Assembly: GCF_001662075.1 (NCBI RefSeq)
Contig: NZ_LYPL01000002.1
Coordinates: 248,001 to 312,000, forward strand
DNA: 64,000 bases
Source: Rhizobium bangladeshense
GTDB taxonomy: Bacteria > Pseudomonadota > Alphaproteobacteria > Rhizobiales > Rhizobiaceae
Reading direction: 5' to 3'
Under the pieces are notes generated by a model, which saw only the letters and a program-made list of their open reading frames with translations, was not told where the DNA came from and did no database searches. This document shows, piece by piece, positions 36,720 through 45,929 of the stretch. Position 1 is the stretch's first letter; each line of letters opens with the position of its first letter. A program made the translations under genes and the position numbers.

Positions 36720-36895
36720 CAGCAAGATGCTGAATTAAACAGGGCAGGCACGTCAGGCATGGGGCATTTCCGCGTCATGCGGACCACCGATGCAAGCTTC
36801 GGCAATTCCGGCTGCGAGGCTGTTCTCTGTCCGGAATTGCATCAACAGAATGAAGAGGTCGAAATGCGCTGCGGGCGGACGCCCGCGCACTATCG

Positions 36896-37390
36896 TCAGC
36901 TCGCCGGTTTCGGCGTCGGCAGCGGGATCGCGCCGGTTACCACCGTCTCGGGTGCCGTCTCATCGTCGACCGGCGGACGGTAGGGCATCGGCTGGTTGAG
37001 TGCAGCCTTTGCCTCGCGCACCTTCTCCTGGACGGAAGGGGCGGCGAGGGAGGGCAGGTCGGGTGCTGCCCGCCTTGCCGTTTCGGCAAGCTTTGCAGTC
37101 GTCGCCGGCTCGTCGCTGAACTGGCTGTCGAGCAGTTCATAAGCGACGTGGGCGCCCTCGCGGGCCTGGTAGCCGAGCGCCGTCAGGGTCTCGGCGCCCT
37201 TGGCGCAGACCTCGGGTTTTTCCGAGCACATGCCGGTCAGATAGTCATAGGCGCCGCTCACCGCCGTAAAGGCGTCGGAAAGCTGCAATTGCGGGCCGCC
37301 GGCAAGCTTGTCGGAACCCTCCGTGCTGAAGACGGAAAGAAGCACGAGCACAAGGCCAAACCAGAAGGATCCTTTGATCAGAAACCACAT
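36896..37390 (-). CDS. DUF5330 domain-containing membrane-anchored protein
   Basis: The 164-residue protein starts with a membrane anchor (MWFLIKGSFWFGLVLVLLSV) and has the DUF5330 core LQLSDAFTAVSGAYDYLTGM with two cysteines (MCSEKPEVCAKG), then a helical stretch and a proline-rich tail (PLPTPKPAS). The family is limited to Rhizobiales and of unknown role, probably periplasmic. The ATG at 37390 is chosen; the upstream frame adds no homology. A 180-base 3' segment without a gene leads to a good terminator. Confidence 0.8.
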   Translation of the reverse strand: MWFLIKGSFWFGLVLVLLSVFSTEGSDKLAGGPQLQLSDAFTAVSGAYDYLTGMCSEKPEVCAKGAETLTALGYQAREGAHVAYELLDSQFSDEPATTAKLAETARRAAPDLPSLAAPSVQEKVREAKAALNQPMPYRPPVDDETAPETVVTGAIPLPTPKPAS

Positions 37391-37843
37391 TGTCGTTGCC
37401 CATCCTGTTTTCCCGTCCGGTTCTTTTCGCCGAATCAGGCCGGTTGTCCGGTGTGCTTTCACCCTATCGATAAGTTGCGAATGCCGCTTTTCGAAACTCG
37501 CGCGCATTTACGGCAAATTTAATTCAAATTTTAGCGAAGCGGATTTGAGCTGCATTTAAGTCGAATGCGAGCGATGGCCGTTAAGCATCAGGGCAGCACC
37601 TGCTTGCAATTGCAGGGCTTTTGGCCGCTCGCCTTGCCACAGGAGTTAACGTCGTGCTGAAATATGAAGGAAATCCGTTGCTTACCGGCTATTAACCACA
37701 AAAAGCAAAGGGGCACTCGGATGCTTCAAAACGGGAATTTCTGCGCTCTCTGGCTGTGAACAGCGCTTTTGCCTTATCCTTTCCTTAAGTCGCGGGGGCC
37801 TATTGTCCGGATCGACAAACAGCCTTTTTCGGGCGGGTATTGC
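37391..37843. other. Gap between divergent DUF5330 and histidine kinase genes
   Basis: About 450 bases hold the two divergent promoters. No gene with plausible composition was found. Several short AT-rich patches occur near 37500-37560 and 37680. No repeat or palindrome stands out. Confidence 0.4.
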
Positions 37844-39385
37844 GTGCAAGTATTGAGTGACATTGGCGGCTGGGTGACGGCGCTCGTAGACCGGGCGGCG
37901 ACAAGCTGGCTCTCCCGGACGGGCGGCGGCGAAGCTGTGCGCCAGCGCGAGCTTGCGATTCTGCGCCGTCTGGTGCTGCTGTCCTCGGCCGCTCTCGTCG
38001 CCGCGCCTGTCGGACTTTCGGCCGTCACCAGCCCCGCCGTCGCCTTGCCGGCCGGTGTCGCCATGGTCTGCGCCGCCTTCCTCTTTTCCGCCGTCGGCAG
38101 CATTGCGCTTGCCCGCCAGGGCTCGTCGGCCGGCATCGCCACGCAGTCGGCCGAGGACTTCTTCCTTGCCGTCACGCCCGGCCTCGTCATGTTCCTCGAT
38201 CCGCACGGCAGCGTTGCCACCATCGGCGGCCGCGACCGCCGCGATTTCCTCGCCTGGATGCGTGATCCCAAGGGCAGGGGCTTCCTGGAGCAGGTGCATG
38301 TCTCCGATCGCATCCTGTTCCTGCAGGCGCTCGATGGCCTGCGCCGCGGCGAGGATGCCGCAAGCGTCGATCTGCGTCTCGACCGGCCCTCGGTTTCGCG
38401 CGATCAGCGCCAGTTCGCCTATCTCAGAATGGATATGACCGCCCGGCGCGATGCCGATGGTGAGCTGGCCGCCGTCATCGCCCAGCTGCGCGACGTCTCC
38501 GTCGAGCAGCAGCTGCGGGCCGAGGCGCAGAGCCGCGCGGCCGACGCCGAATCGGCAAACGATGCCAAATCGCGGTTCCTCGCCGCCGTCAGCCATGAGC
38601 TGCGCACGCCGCTCAACGCCATTCTCGGTTTTTCCGACATTTTGATCGGTGAATATTTCGGCAAGTTCGAAAACGACCGCCAGCGGGAATATGTCGGCCT
38701 CATCAGAGAATCCGGCGCGCATCTGCTGTCCGTCGTCAACACCATGCTCGACATGAGCAAGATCGAAGCCGGCCGTTACGAGCTGATCCTCGAGGCCTTC
38801 GATATATCGGCCTCGGTCAGATCCTGCGAATCGATGCTGGCCTTGCAGGCCAAGAGCAAGGGCGTCACCCTGACGAGCCGGATCCAGCGCGGCCTCGGCG
38901 AGATCGTCGCCGACCAGCGCGCCATCCAGCAGATCCTCATCAATCTCGTCGGCAATGCCGTGAAGTTCACCGAGGCCGGCGGCGTTGTCTCCGTCGATGC
39001 GGCGGCGCGTGACGGCATCTTGAAGCTGACGGTCAGCGATACCGGCATCGGCATTGCCGCCGACAAGCTGGCGATGCTCGGCCAGCCCTTCGTCCAGATC
39101 CAGAACGATTACACCCGCCGCTTCGAAGGCACCGGCTTGGGCCTTTCGCTGGTCAAGGGGCTCGTGGCGCTCCATGGCGGAAATTTTGCTATCGCCAGCC
39201 AGCCGGGCGAGGGTACGATCATCACCATCGAGATCGCGGTGGACGGTTCGGGCGCCAGGCGGGCCGAAGATGCCGGCCATGGCGCGACCGTCGAGTTTCC
39301 GCCGCGGCTGAAGGACGCGGTCAAGTCAGGGGTAGAATTGGAAGAGGGGCTTTTCGATGGCCGCGCGCAAGCGAAAATCGCCTAG
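37844..39385 (+). CDS. Membrane-associated sensor histidine kinase
   Basis: The roughly 513-residue kinase has two membrane helices near residues 45-95 (LRRLVLLSSAALVAAPVGLS, PAGVAMVCAAFLFSAVGSIA), a PAS-like sensor region, and a complete kinase core: H box SHELRTPLNAILGF, N box NLVGNAVKFTEAGG, G1 DTGIGI and G2 RFEGTGLGLSLVKGL. It would phosphorylate an unlinked response regulator; none is adjacent. Core order resembles DivJ/PleC-type cell-cycle kinases but this is not certain. The start is a GTG at 37844, chosen over a TTG at 37769. It overlaps the next gene by 29 bases. Confidence 0.87.
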   Translation: MQVLSDIGGWVTALVDRAATSWLSRTGGGEAVRQRELAILRRLVLLSSAALVAAPVGLSAVTSPAVALPAGVAMVCAAFLFSAVGSIALARQGSSAGIATQSAEDFFLAVTPGLVMFLDPHGSVATIGGRDRRDFLAWMRDPKGRGFLEQVHVSDRILFLQALDGLRRGEDAASVDLRLDRPSVSRDQRQFAYLRMDMTARRDADGELAAVIAQLRDVSVEQQLRAEAQSRAADAESANDAKSRFLAAVSHELRTPLNAILGFSDILIGEYFGKFENDRQREYVGLIRESGAHLLSVVNTMLDMSKIEAGRYELILEAFDISASVRSCESMLALQAKSKGVTLTSRIQRGLGEIVADQRAIQQILINLVGNAVKFTEAGGVVSVDAAARDGILKLTVSDTGIGIAADKLAMLGQPFVQIQNDYTRRFEGTGLGLSLVKGLVALHGGNFAIASQPGEGTIITIEIAVDGSGARRAEDAGHGATVEFPPRLKDAVKSGVELEEGLFDGRAQAKIA

Positions 39386-40313
39386 GGGAAAAAACCGACG
39401 GCAGCAGCCGGGCCTTGTCGTGTCAGGTGCAGCCGCTCTCGGCGGCCTCGGCCTGCAGGGCGCATCTGCGCTGGGCGGTCTCGGCCTGCAGGGCGCATCG
39501 GCGCTCGGCGGCGTCATCGGCCGCAATCCGTCCGTCGCCGGCGGCACGATCGCCTTCTTCGTCATCTTCTCCTTCGTCGCGGCCAATGCGCTCTGGTATC
39601 AGCCCGGCCTGCATCCGCATCCGATTTTCCGCACCCGCGATCCGCTGTCCCCAGCGGTGCTCGGCGCCCGCCGCCCGGCCGAAGAGCAGCAGGGCGACGT
39701 TACCACCTTCCGGATCGAACGGCCTGAGGATGCCGCGACCACCACCAGCGCGACGCCGGCGCCGGCCGCACCGGCTCAGCAGCCGAGCGAGCTGGTCATG
39801 GGGATCCAGCAGCAGCTGGTGCGCCGCGGCCTCTATAACGGTGTGCCTGACGGCATTATCGGCCCCCGCACCAGCGCCGCCATCCTGTTCTTCCAGGAGA
39901 CCGTCGGCATGGCCCAGACCGGGGAAGCCACACCGGAAGTGCTGGCGGCGCTGAAAACCGACGCTGCCGGTCCCTCGACCGTGCCGGTGGAAAAGCCGCG
40001 TGAAGATGTGAACTCGAAGGCGGCGGCGGAAGACCCGGTGGCCGCCGCGATCCGCAGCGCCGAAAGGGCGGTCAAGACGGCGCCGCCAGCCGCAAAGCAG
40101 CTTCCTTCCAGCGAACTCACCACTGTGGACCTGGTGCTGAAGATCCAGAAGGGTCTGTCCAACATGGCCTACGCCAATGTCGGCGTCGACGGCGTTGCCG
40201 GCGAGCAGACCCGCGCCGCGATCCGCCACTTCCAGAAGCACTACAACCTGCCTGAAAACGGCGAGCCGAACGAGGCGGTGCTGAAGAAACTCAAGGAAAT
40301 CGGCGCGATCTGA
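39357..40313 (+). CDS. Membrane-anchored peptidoglycan-binding domain protein
   Basis: The 318-residue protein has a basic cytoplasmic tail, an 11-residue repeat (ALGGLGLQGAS occurs twice, then SALGG), one membrane helix (VAGGTIAFFVIFSFVAANAL) and two peptidoglycan-binding type 1 domains (MGIQQQLVRRGLYNGVPDG near 145 and LKIQKGLSNMAYANVGVDG near 260). The topology is tail inside, domains in the periplasm. Its start lies 29 bases inside the 3' end of the kinase gene, so the two are translationally coupled and probably act together at the envelope. Confidence 0.87.
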   Translation: MAARKRKSPRGKNRRQQPGLVVSGAAALGGLGLQGASALGGLGLQGASALGGVIGRNPSVAGGTIAFFVIFSFVAANALWYQPGLHPHPIFRTRDPLSPAVLGARRPAEEQQGDVTTFRIERPEDAATTTSATPAPAAPAQQPSELVMGIQQQLVRRGLYNGVPDGIIGPRTSAAILFFQETVGMAQTGEATPEVLAALKTDAAGPSTVPVEKPREDVNSKAAAEDPVAAAIRSAERAVKTAPPAAKQLPSSELTTVDLVLKIQKGLSNMAYANVGVDGVAGEQTRAAIRHFQKHYNLPENGEPNEAVLKKLKEIGAI

Positions 40314-40425
40314 GACATATCGCGCAGCCCGAGCCTACAACCTAAGTCTAAGACGCTGGCGCCGTTTGCAACTTATTAACCATGTTGATCGAAGCTTTGC
40401 CGATTGAGGCGGGGGAACGTCGATC

Positions 40426-41874
40426 ATGCATGCGTTCAAGGCAATAGACGATCTGGCCGGAGAACCGGCAGTCGAAGCGGAAGGCCCGGATCGCACCGCC
40501 TTGCGCCACATCCTGCAGCGCCTTGCCGAGGAGGCTTCGACGCTCGGCATCGATCTCGTCGACATAGCCGGCGCCATTCAGGACATGGCGGCGATGTCGG
40601 CCCGCCATGCCTCCGCCTTCGATCATGTCACCAGCACCGCGCTTTCGATTGCCGAAACCAACCGTTCGGTCGCCCTGTCGCTGCGCGAGACCGACCGCAC
40701 CGCGGCCGAAGCGCGCCAGATGCTGAAGGAATCGGCCGACCGCCTGTCCGGCTCCGTCGCCGAGATCGGCCACATGGTTCAGTCCTCCAACGTCATCGGT
40801 GCCGAAATCGCCGGCTTTTCGAAGTCGCTGGCCAATGTCGACAAGATCGCCGACGAGATCAGCACCATTGCCCGCCAGACCAACCTCCTGGCGCTGAATG
40901 CCGCAATCGAGGCCGCGCGGGCCGGCGATGCGGGCAAGGGTTTTGCCGTCGTCGCCGCCGAGGTCCGGGCGCTTTCGCTGCAGACCTCGAAGGCGACCGG
41001 CTCGATCCAGGACACGCTGGACGAATTGCGGGTGAAGATCGACCGGCTGTCGGTGGTCGGCGGTGATGCGCGTGAGAGTGCCGCCGGTGTCCGCGACAAA
41101 TCGGAGGCGATGCGCGGCGCCTTCGAAAGCATGGAACATGTCATCACCCGCATCCTGGACAGTTCGAGCGTCATGGCCAACACCACCGAGGCCGTCGACC
41201 AGCAATGCGCCGGTTTCGTCGAAAAGCTCAGCGAGATGTCGGGCGAGGTCGCCGGTTCGAATATCAGGCTGCAGCAGGCGGCAAAACGGGTCGACAGCGT
41301 CGTCGGTCTCTCCGAAACCCTGGTCCAGCTGACGGCGAGCGCCGGGGTGAAGACCGCCGACAGCCGCTGGATCGAGGAGGTGCAGTCGGTGGCGAGGCAG
41401 ATATCGGGCGCATTCGAACGGGCCGTCGCCGAGGGCCAGATCGGCCTCGACGCCCTCTTCGACCGACGTTACCGTCCGATTCCGGGTACCGATCCGGCGC
41501 AGATGATGGCCGCCTTCACCGAGCTCACCGACCGCCTGTTGCCGCCGATCCAGGAGCCGGTCGTTGCCCTGGACGATCGCGTCGCCTTCTGCGCGGCAGT
41601 TGACGAAAACGGCTACCTGCCGACCCATAACCGGAAATTCTCGCAGCCGCAGCGGCCGGGCGACGCCGTCTGGAACACCGCCAATTGCCGCAATCGCCGC
41701 ATCTTCGCCGATCGTGTCGGCCTTGCCGCCGGTCGCAGCACCGCGCCTTTCCTCGTTCAGACCTATCGGCGCGACATGGGCGGCGGCAATTTCGTAATGA
41801 TGAAGGATATTTCCGCGCCGATCACCGTGAGGGGCCGCCATTGGGGCGGATTGCGGCTGGCGGTCAAGGTCTGA
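40426..41874 (+). CDS. Soluble methyl-accepting chemotaxis protein
   Basis: The 482-residue receptor lacks any membrane helix. It has the highly conserved signalling hairpin ([20 protein letters not shown]) at about residues 150-170 within a predicted coiled coil, and a C-terminal sensor domain with [32 protein letters not shown] and GRHWGGLRL, as seen at the ends of other cytoplasmic MCPs. It may sense an internal signal and feed CheA. No che genes are adjacent. Confidence 0.87.
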   Translation: MHAFKAIDDLAGEPAVEAEGPDRTALRHILQRLAEEASTLGIDLVDIAGAIQDMAAMSARHASAFDHVTSTALSIAETNRSVALSLRETDRTAAEARQMLKESADRLSGSVAEIGHMVQSSNVIGAEIAGFSKSLANVDKIADEISTIARQTNLLALNAAIEAARAGDAGKGFAVVAAEVRALSLQTSKATGSIQDTLDELRVKIDRLSVVGGDARESAAGVRDKSEAMRGAFESMEHVITRILDSSSVMANTTEAVDQQCAGFVEKLSEMSGEVAGSNIRLQQAAKRVDSVVGLSETLVQLTASAGVKTADSRWIEEVQSVARQISGAFERAVAEGQIGLDALFDRRYRPIPGTDPAQMMAAFTELTDRLLPPIQEPVVALDDRVAFCAAVDENGYLPTHNRKFSQPQRPGDAVWNTANCRNRRIFADRVGLAAGRSTAPFLVQTYRRDMGGGNFVMMKDISAPITVRGRHWGGLRLAVKV

Positions 41875-41935
41875 CGCATCCGGCAATATCCGAGCGCGGA
41901 TTGCCGATGCCGGCGCGCCGGTCTATACCGCGCCG

Positions 41936-42286
41936 ATGAGATTACGCGCCGACATCTTCGTTTCCGCCCTGCTGCGCCGCGTCTTCGCCAGCGGCGATTT
42001 CGCAGCCGTCGAGAAGAAAGGGGCCGAGGAAGCGGGTGCGATCTTCATCCGCCAGCACTTCCGCGACGGCCTGGAAACGCTCTATGCACCGGCGCCGCAG
42101 ACCGCCTTCGGCGAAGACGAGATTCGCGATCGCCTGTTCGAAATCCGACTTGCGCGCAGTGAGCCGGAAGCGGTGCGGGCGATGCTGGAGCGCGAACGGC
42201 GCTTCGACCCCGATCTGTGGATCGTCGAGCTGGAGGCGGAGGAACTGGGCGACGTGATCCCGCTCGCGCGGGATGGCTCAGCGTGA
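41936..42286 (+). CDS. DUF1491 family protein
   Basis: The 116-residue protein is DUF1491: MRLRADIFVSALLRRVFASG, GAEEAGAIFIRQHFRDG and the ending DPDLWIVELEAEELGDVIPL. The family is alphaproteobacterial and of unknown function. Its last nine bases overlap the convergent DUF2336 gene. Confidence 0.87.
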   Translation: MRLRADIFVSALLRRVFASGDFAAVEKKGAEEAGAIFIRQHFRDGLETLYAPAPQTAFGEDEIRDRLFEIRLARSEPEAVRAMLERERRFDPDLWIVELEAEELGDVIPLARDGSA

Positions 42287-43258
42287 CCGTCGTCCGAGCA
42301 CGCGCATGTCGCGCTGCACCGGCGCCTGGCGGACGCGGTGGCTTTCCGTTTCCGCAAGCGTAGGCGTCGCGGCCGTGGGCTTGTAGGTGTAGCGGTCGGC
42401 GCGCCGCCAGGCCTCTACCCTCTCGTGGCATTCTTCCGGATCGAGCGCATCGAGCACCATCCAGGCGCGCGTGACATTGTGCTGCTGTTCGGCCAGGTGC
42501 GGATAGAACCGTTCCAGCACGAAGACGGCATCGAGAAAACCCATGCCGAGGCTCGTCAACGTCGTGGCGAGCTGCTGGCCCGATAGGTCGAGCATGATGC
42601 GTTCGGCAAGCCAGCGGCTGGCGGAAAGCGCATCGGCGAGCGCGGTTGCGAAATGGTTTGCCTCGCGCGAGCGGGCAAAGCGCACCAGCAGCGCCTCCTG
42701 AATGTCGGTCAGCGTGCGCAGGCCGAGCCGGTCTTCGTCCTTGCGGCCGAGATGGCCGGCAAGGTCGAGGATGCGCTCGCGCAACGCCTCTTCATTGGCG
42801 ATGCGCTGTTCCGCCAGCGCTTCTGCCTCGTTGCCCTCCGTCGGGGCCGGTGACAGCGGGACGGCCTCCGATTCTGTGATCGGTACTGCGGGAGCCGCGG
42901 GTCGCGGCTGTGTCTGGCGCAACGCCACCAGCGCGTCGATGACCTTCGGCGACAGCGAGTCGCGGCTGACGATCGCCTTGACATGTGCTGCGCCCTGCAT
43001 GCGCGCAATGGTGATCAGCGTGTCGTCGGCAATGGCCTTGGAGGCGGCGAGAAAGGGTGCGGCGATCTCGATCGGCTGATTGCCGATGAACAGCGCTACG
43101 GCTGCCGGCATGGTCGGGCATTGGGAAAGGGCGGCGACCGCCTGGCGCTTGGCCTCGTCGGAGGAGGCCTGGAACAGCGGTGTGAAAAGCTCGGCGAATT
43201 GGCGCAGTTCGGATCGCGTCGGATAAGACAGGCTCTCGAAACTGCTGACAGTCGCCAT
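42278..43258 (-). CDS. DUF2336 domain-containing protein
   Basis: The 326-residue protein belongs to DUF2336, an alpha-helical, HEAT-like family. Features are the opening SYPTRSELRQFAELFTPLFQ, FIGNQPIEIAAPFLAASKAI and SPKVIDALVALRQTQPRP, followed by an acidic linker (about 180-210) and a second helical domain. No signal or membrane helix. The function is unknown. The ATG at 43258 is chosen; upstream to 43408 there is no homology. Confidence 0.85.
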   Translation of the reverse strand: MATVSSFESLSYPTRSELRQFAELFTPLFQASSDEAKRQAVAALSQCPTMPAAVALFIGNQPIEIAAPFLAASKAIADDTLITIARMQGAAHVKAIVSRDSLSPKVIDALVALRQTQPRPAAPAVPITESEAVPLSPAPTEGNEAEALAEQRIANEEALRERILDLAGHLGRKDEDRLGLRTLTDIQEALLVRFARSREANHFATALADALSASRWLAERIMLDLSGQQLATTLTSLGMGFLDAVFVLERFYPHLAEQQHNVTRAWMVLDALDPEECHERVEAWRRADRYTYKPTAATPTLAETESHRVRQAPVQRDMRVLGRRSR

Positions 43259-44301
43259 TAACACCACGTCCTTTTTCCTGACGGCCAACGGGCCCTCGAG
43301 GTCTCGAAACCGGTCACGCACATGCACACCCTGAAAACGCAGAACCAAGGGAAACCGTGGGCCGATAGTGCTGGCGGGGCGCCTGTCGGACCGCACGGAT
43401 ATGAACAAATCCTACACCGGTACGGTTAATGCATGCTGAAGATTTTATTAAAATGCCACAGAAATATACACGTATGGCGTGTTGCCCGATCGTTAGCCGA
43501 CAACAAAAATCGCCTTGCTTTTTGACGGGCTGGTGCGGCGGTCCGCGACTCGCTGTTTCGACCGCCGCGACAGTTAGCCTGCTGTTGTCGTGGGGCGTGC
43601 AGCAGCTTTTGCGCGGCTCTCTTCATCGGCCCGCATTCGTGCAGGGAGCCGCAGGCGGCGTCTTCAGGCCCTCGCTGTTTATATGCCGTCGACCGCCGCA
43701 GCCATCGGAAGCCGCGATGTCGGGGTCGTCGGACAAGAAAGGGGAAAACACCAGCAAGGCCTGTTGCTCTGCGCTGCCGGTCGAACCTGGAAAGATCCGC
43801 GGCCGGCGAAGGCCGCAAAACGACCCTCCGATTGAGGGCGGATCGACGCCGATCGGGGCTGCGACGCAACGAATGTCGGCCTGCCGCATATTTGCAACAG
43901 TTGCAGCGCTGCCTGCCGGCGGGTCGCCGCTGCATTGTCAACTATATGAATTATCTCTAATTTTATCCTTTTGCGGGCGTCCGGACCCGCGCGCAGGCGG
44001 GATGAAACCAAATCGGCGCTTCGCGCGTTGAAGAAAGGTCACGGGAACTGTGTTTGGCAACCGTCGAATATTAGTAAACTGTTAACTGTCATGTGTCTCA
44101 ATTCGGACAGGAACGACGCGATTTGAGTGTTTGGATCGTTGAAACTCCGCATCACGGTATTTCAGTCAGGTGCCGTGGGAAAGGCGCGAATGCCCTCGGT
44201 TCGGTCATGCCGGCACCGCAGGACGCGCCGGCCCGCAGATTGGCGGGCAGGGTGAAATCCATCGCAAGTTCATCCGTCTCGGGCAGTGCATGGAGACGAG
44301 A
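43259..44301. other. Gap of about 1 kb without a convincing gene
   Basis: Several frames are open here, the longest at 43429-44031 on the plus strand, but their products are rich in unrelated serine, arginine, proline and cysteine runs with no domain or good ribosome binding site. The end near 43400-43470 and 44030-44100 is AT-rich and may hold promoters. An untranslated RNA or decayed gene is possible but unsupported. Confidence 0.5.
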
Positions 44302-44469
44302 ATGGCAATAGTAGTCGCATTGGCGGATCGGCGACCGCGGGCGCCGCGTCCTCAGGACAAGGAACCCCGCGAAGCCAAGATCCTCTGGTTCACCGGCGTC
44401 CGCTACGAGCGGCTGGCCGAGAGCCCGAGACATGGCCCGGCGCCTGCGCCGCGCGCCACCAAAAAGTAA
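44302..44469 (+). CDS. Small basic protein with ILWFTGVRYER motif
   Basis: The 55-residue frame begins MAIVVALADRRPRAPRPQD with GGAG six bases before the ATG and contains EAKILWFTGVRYERLAESP, a hydrophobic strand followed by a charged stretch. It reads like a conserved small rhizobial protein, but I cannot name a family. The end is basic (APRATKK). It converges with the DUF1254 gene. Confidence 0.55.
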   Translation: MAIVVALADRRPRAPRPQDKEPREAKILWFTGVRYERLAESPRHGPAPAPRATKK

Positions 44470-44482
44470 CGTCCGTTCAACC

Positions 44483-45031
44483 TCAGCGGGCGCTAAACTG
44501 CTCGCAGCCGGCTTCCGTCAGGAAGTTTCGCGCCGCTTCATCGAAACTCGCCTGCGGCGCCAGCGTCCGCAGCACGGCGTAACCGTCCGGCCGCGCCATT
44601 TCCACCAGGATCGCCTGTTCCAACTCCGGGGGCAGGTTCTTGCGCAGGTCCGTCAGCTGGATCGGACCGCCGGCCAGCACATCGAGCGCGCCGCCGACCG
44701 AGGTCCGGTCATTCATGCTGAACACCTCGTTGGAGGCGCTGTCGTAGATGGCGATCGACCAGAAGGGCACATTGCCCTTGGCGGTGAAATGCACCGGGCC
44801 ATCCTCGACGTCGAAGGAGCAGACGGCGGTGCGCACGAAGGGATCGCCATTGGCAAGCCCCGCCTCGTCATACTGGTCGTTCAGCAGGTAGAAATTGTTG
44901 AGCTCACCTTCCGCCTCCACGCGGGTCGCCGCGTCCCTGCCGGTGAAATGCGGCAGCGAAAGGATGATGACGAGATGCAGAAGCGCTGCGCCGAAAAGGC
45001 CGGTCAGGATGGCGAAAATGATCCTAAGCAT
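44483..45031 (-). CDS. DUF1254 family membrane-anchored protein
   Basis: The 182-residue protein starts with a membrane helix (LRIIFAILTGLFGAALLHLV) and continues with a DUF1254-like domain: DPFVRTAVCSFDVEDGPVHF, PFWSIAIYDSASNEVFSMND. Together with the overlapping upstream DUF1214 gene it makes a split form of a pair that is often fused in one protein. Probably exported to the periplasm and anchored. No catalytic residues are known. Confidence 0.8.
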   Translation of the reverse strand: MLRIIFAILTGLFGAALLHLVIILSLPHFTGRDAATRVEAEGELNNFYLLNDQYDEAGLANGDPFVRTAVCSFDVEDGPVHFTAKGNVPFWSIAIYDSASNEVFSMNDRTSVGGALDVLAGGPIQLTDLRKNLPPELEQAILVEMARPDGYAVLRTLAPQASFDEAARNFLTEAGCEQFSAR

Positions 45032-45611
45032 TGCCGCATCCGGTCTTGGTGAGCTTGGGCATTGCGAGGTCGATCACGCCGGAACTGCCGGCCGTCGGCG
45101 TATCGAACAAGGTCAGAACGAGCCGGAAGGTGCCGGCCTGCGGCAGGGCCAGCCAATTGCCCGGCTGGGCGACAGCGGAGATCTCGATCGAGAAGCTGCT
45201 GTCGGGTTGGCGCAGCACCGTCCAGGAGTTCAGCGCCGCGGGAAGCCCGGTCTTCACCGCCGCCGGATTGCCGCCATTGTCGGCCGTAAAAAGCGTCCAC
45301 AGCCGGGCGGGCGGCGTCTGCCCGCTGATGCGGTAGCGGCAGCCGGCATTCAGCCGCGCGCCCGCGTCGTCGACGCTTGCCGTGAAGGTCAGCCCCTCGG
45401 CACTGCCGTAAAGCAGCTTGCCGGCGCGGGCCCGGTGCGACTTGGCGTAAGGATCGGCATCGACCGTCTGCAACGCCGGAAAGGCCTCCCAGGCACCAAG
45501 CTTGATTGCCCCGAAGCCCTGCGTCGCATCCAGCGCATACAGCGAAATCATGATCCCGCCGCCAAAGGCGACGATGAGCGTGATCAGGATAAAAAGGGGG
45601 AATCGAAACAC
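45024..45611 (-). CDS. DUF1214 family membrane-anchored protein
   Basis: The 195-residue protein has an N-terminal membrane helix (MFRFPLFILITLIVAFGGGI) and a DUF1214-type beta-rich domain, with CRYRISGQTPPARLWTLFTA, NSWTVLRQPDSSFSIEIS and GNWLALPQAGTFRLVLTLFD. The stop overlaps the DUF1254 start by eight bases, so the two are translationally coupled and likely form one complex. Confidence 0.82.
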   Translation of the reverse strand: MFRFPLFILITLIVAFGGGIMISLYALDATQGFGAIKLGAWEAFPALQTVDADPYAKSHRARAGKLLYGSAEGLTFTASVDDAGARLNAGCRYRISGQTPPARLWTLFTADNGGNPAAVKTGLPAALNSWTVLRQPDSSFSIEISAVAQPGNWLALPQAGTFRLVLTLFDTPTAGSSGVIDLAMPKLTKTGCGNA

Positions 45612-45732
45612 GTTATGACCTTGGAAACCATATCGGATGAAAGGGTTACCACTGATTCTGGCAGGGTGGAATGGCGGGCAGTGACATAGACGTCGATCTG
45701 TCCGGGGTCGCGGGACATGCGTGCCTGTGATT

Positions 45733-45880
45733 TGCCCCTCACCCTAACCTCTCCCCGTAAGCGGGGCAGGGGACGTGCCCTGCGAGAGGCCGGTTGGGGA
45801 CGGAGAGGTTGCGGCTAGGTCCCTTCGCCCCGCGAGCGGGGGTCCGAAGGACGGGTCGAGAGCGTGGCTCGACCCCGTCG
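45733..45880. repeat. Palindromic intergenic repeat mosaic
   Basis: This stretch begins CCCCTCACCCTAACCTCTCC and holds three inverted repeats: CCCCG-TAAG-CGGGG (45753-45766), CCCCGC-GA-GCGGGG (45828-45841) and GGGTCGAG-AGCGTGG-CTCGACCC (45853-45875). The opening looks like an intergenic repeat I recall from rhizobial genomes. It lies between the DUF1214 start and the penicillin-binding protein stop and fills most of that 318-base gap. Confidence 0.65.
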
Positions 45881-45929
45881 GTGGCGGCAGCCCGATAAGG
45901 GGCCGGTTTCGCCGATCTCCTGGGTCTGG

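Noticed and set aside
43429..44031. 200-codon plus-strand frame after DUF2336
   Set aside because: The translation is not protein-like and has no ribosome site, signal or domain.
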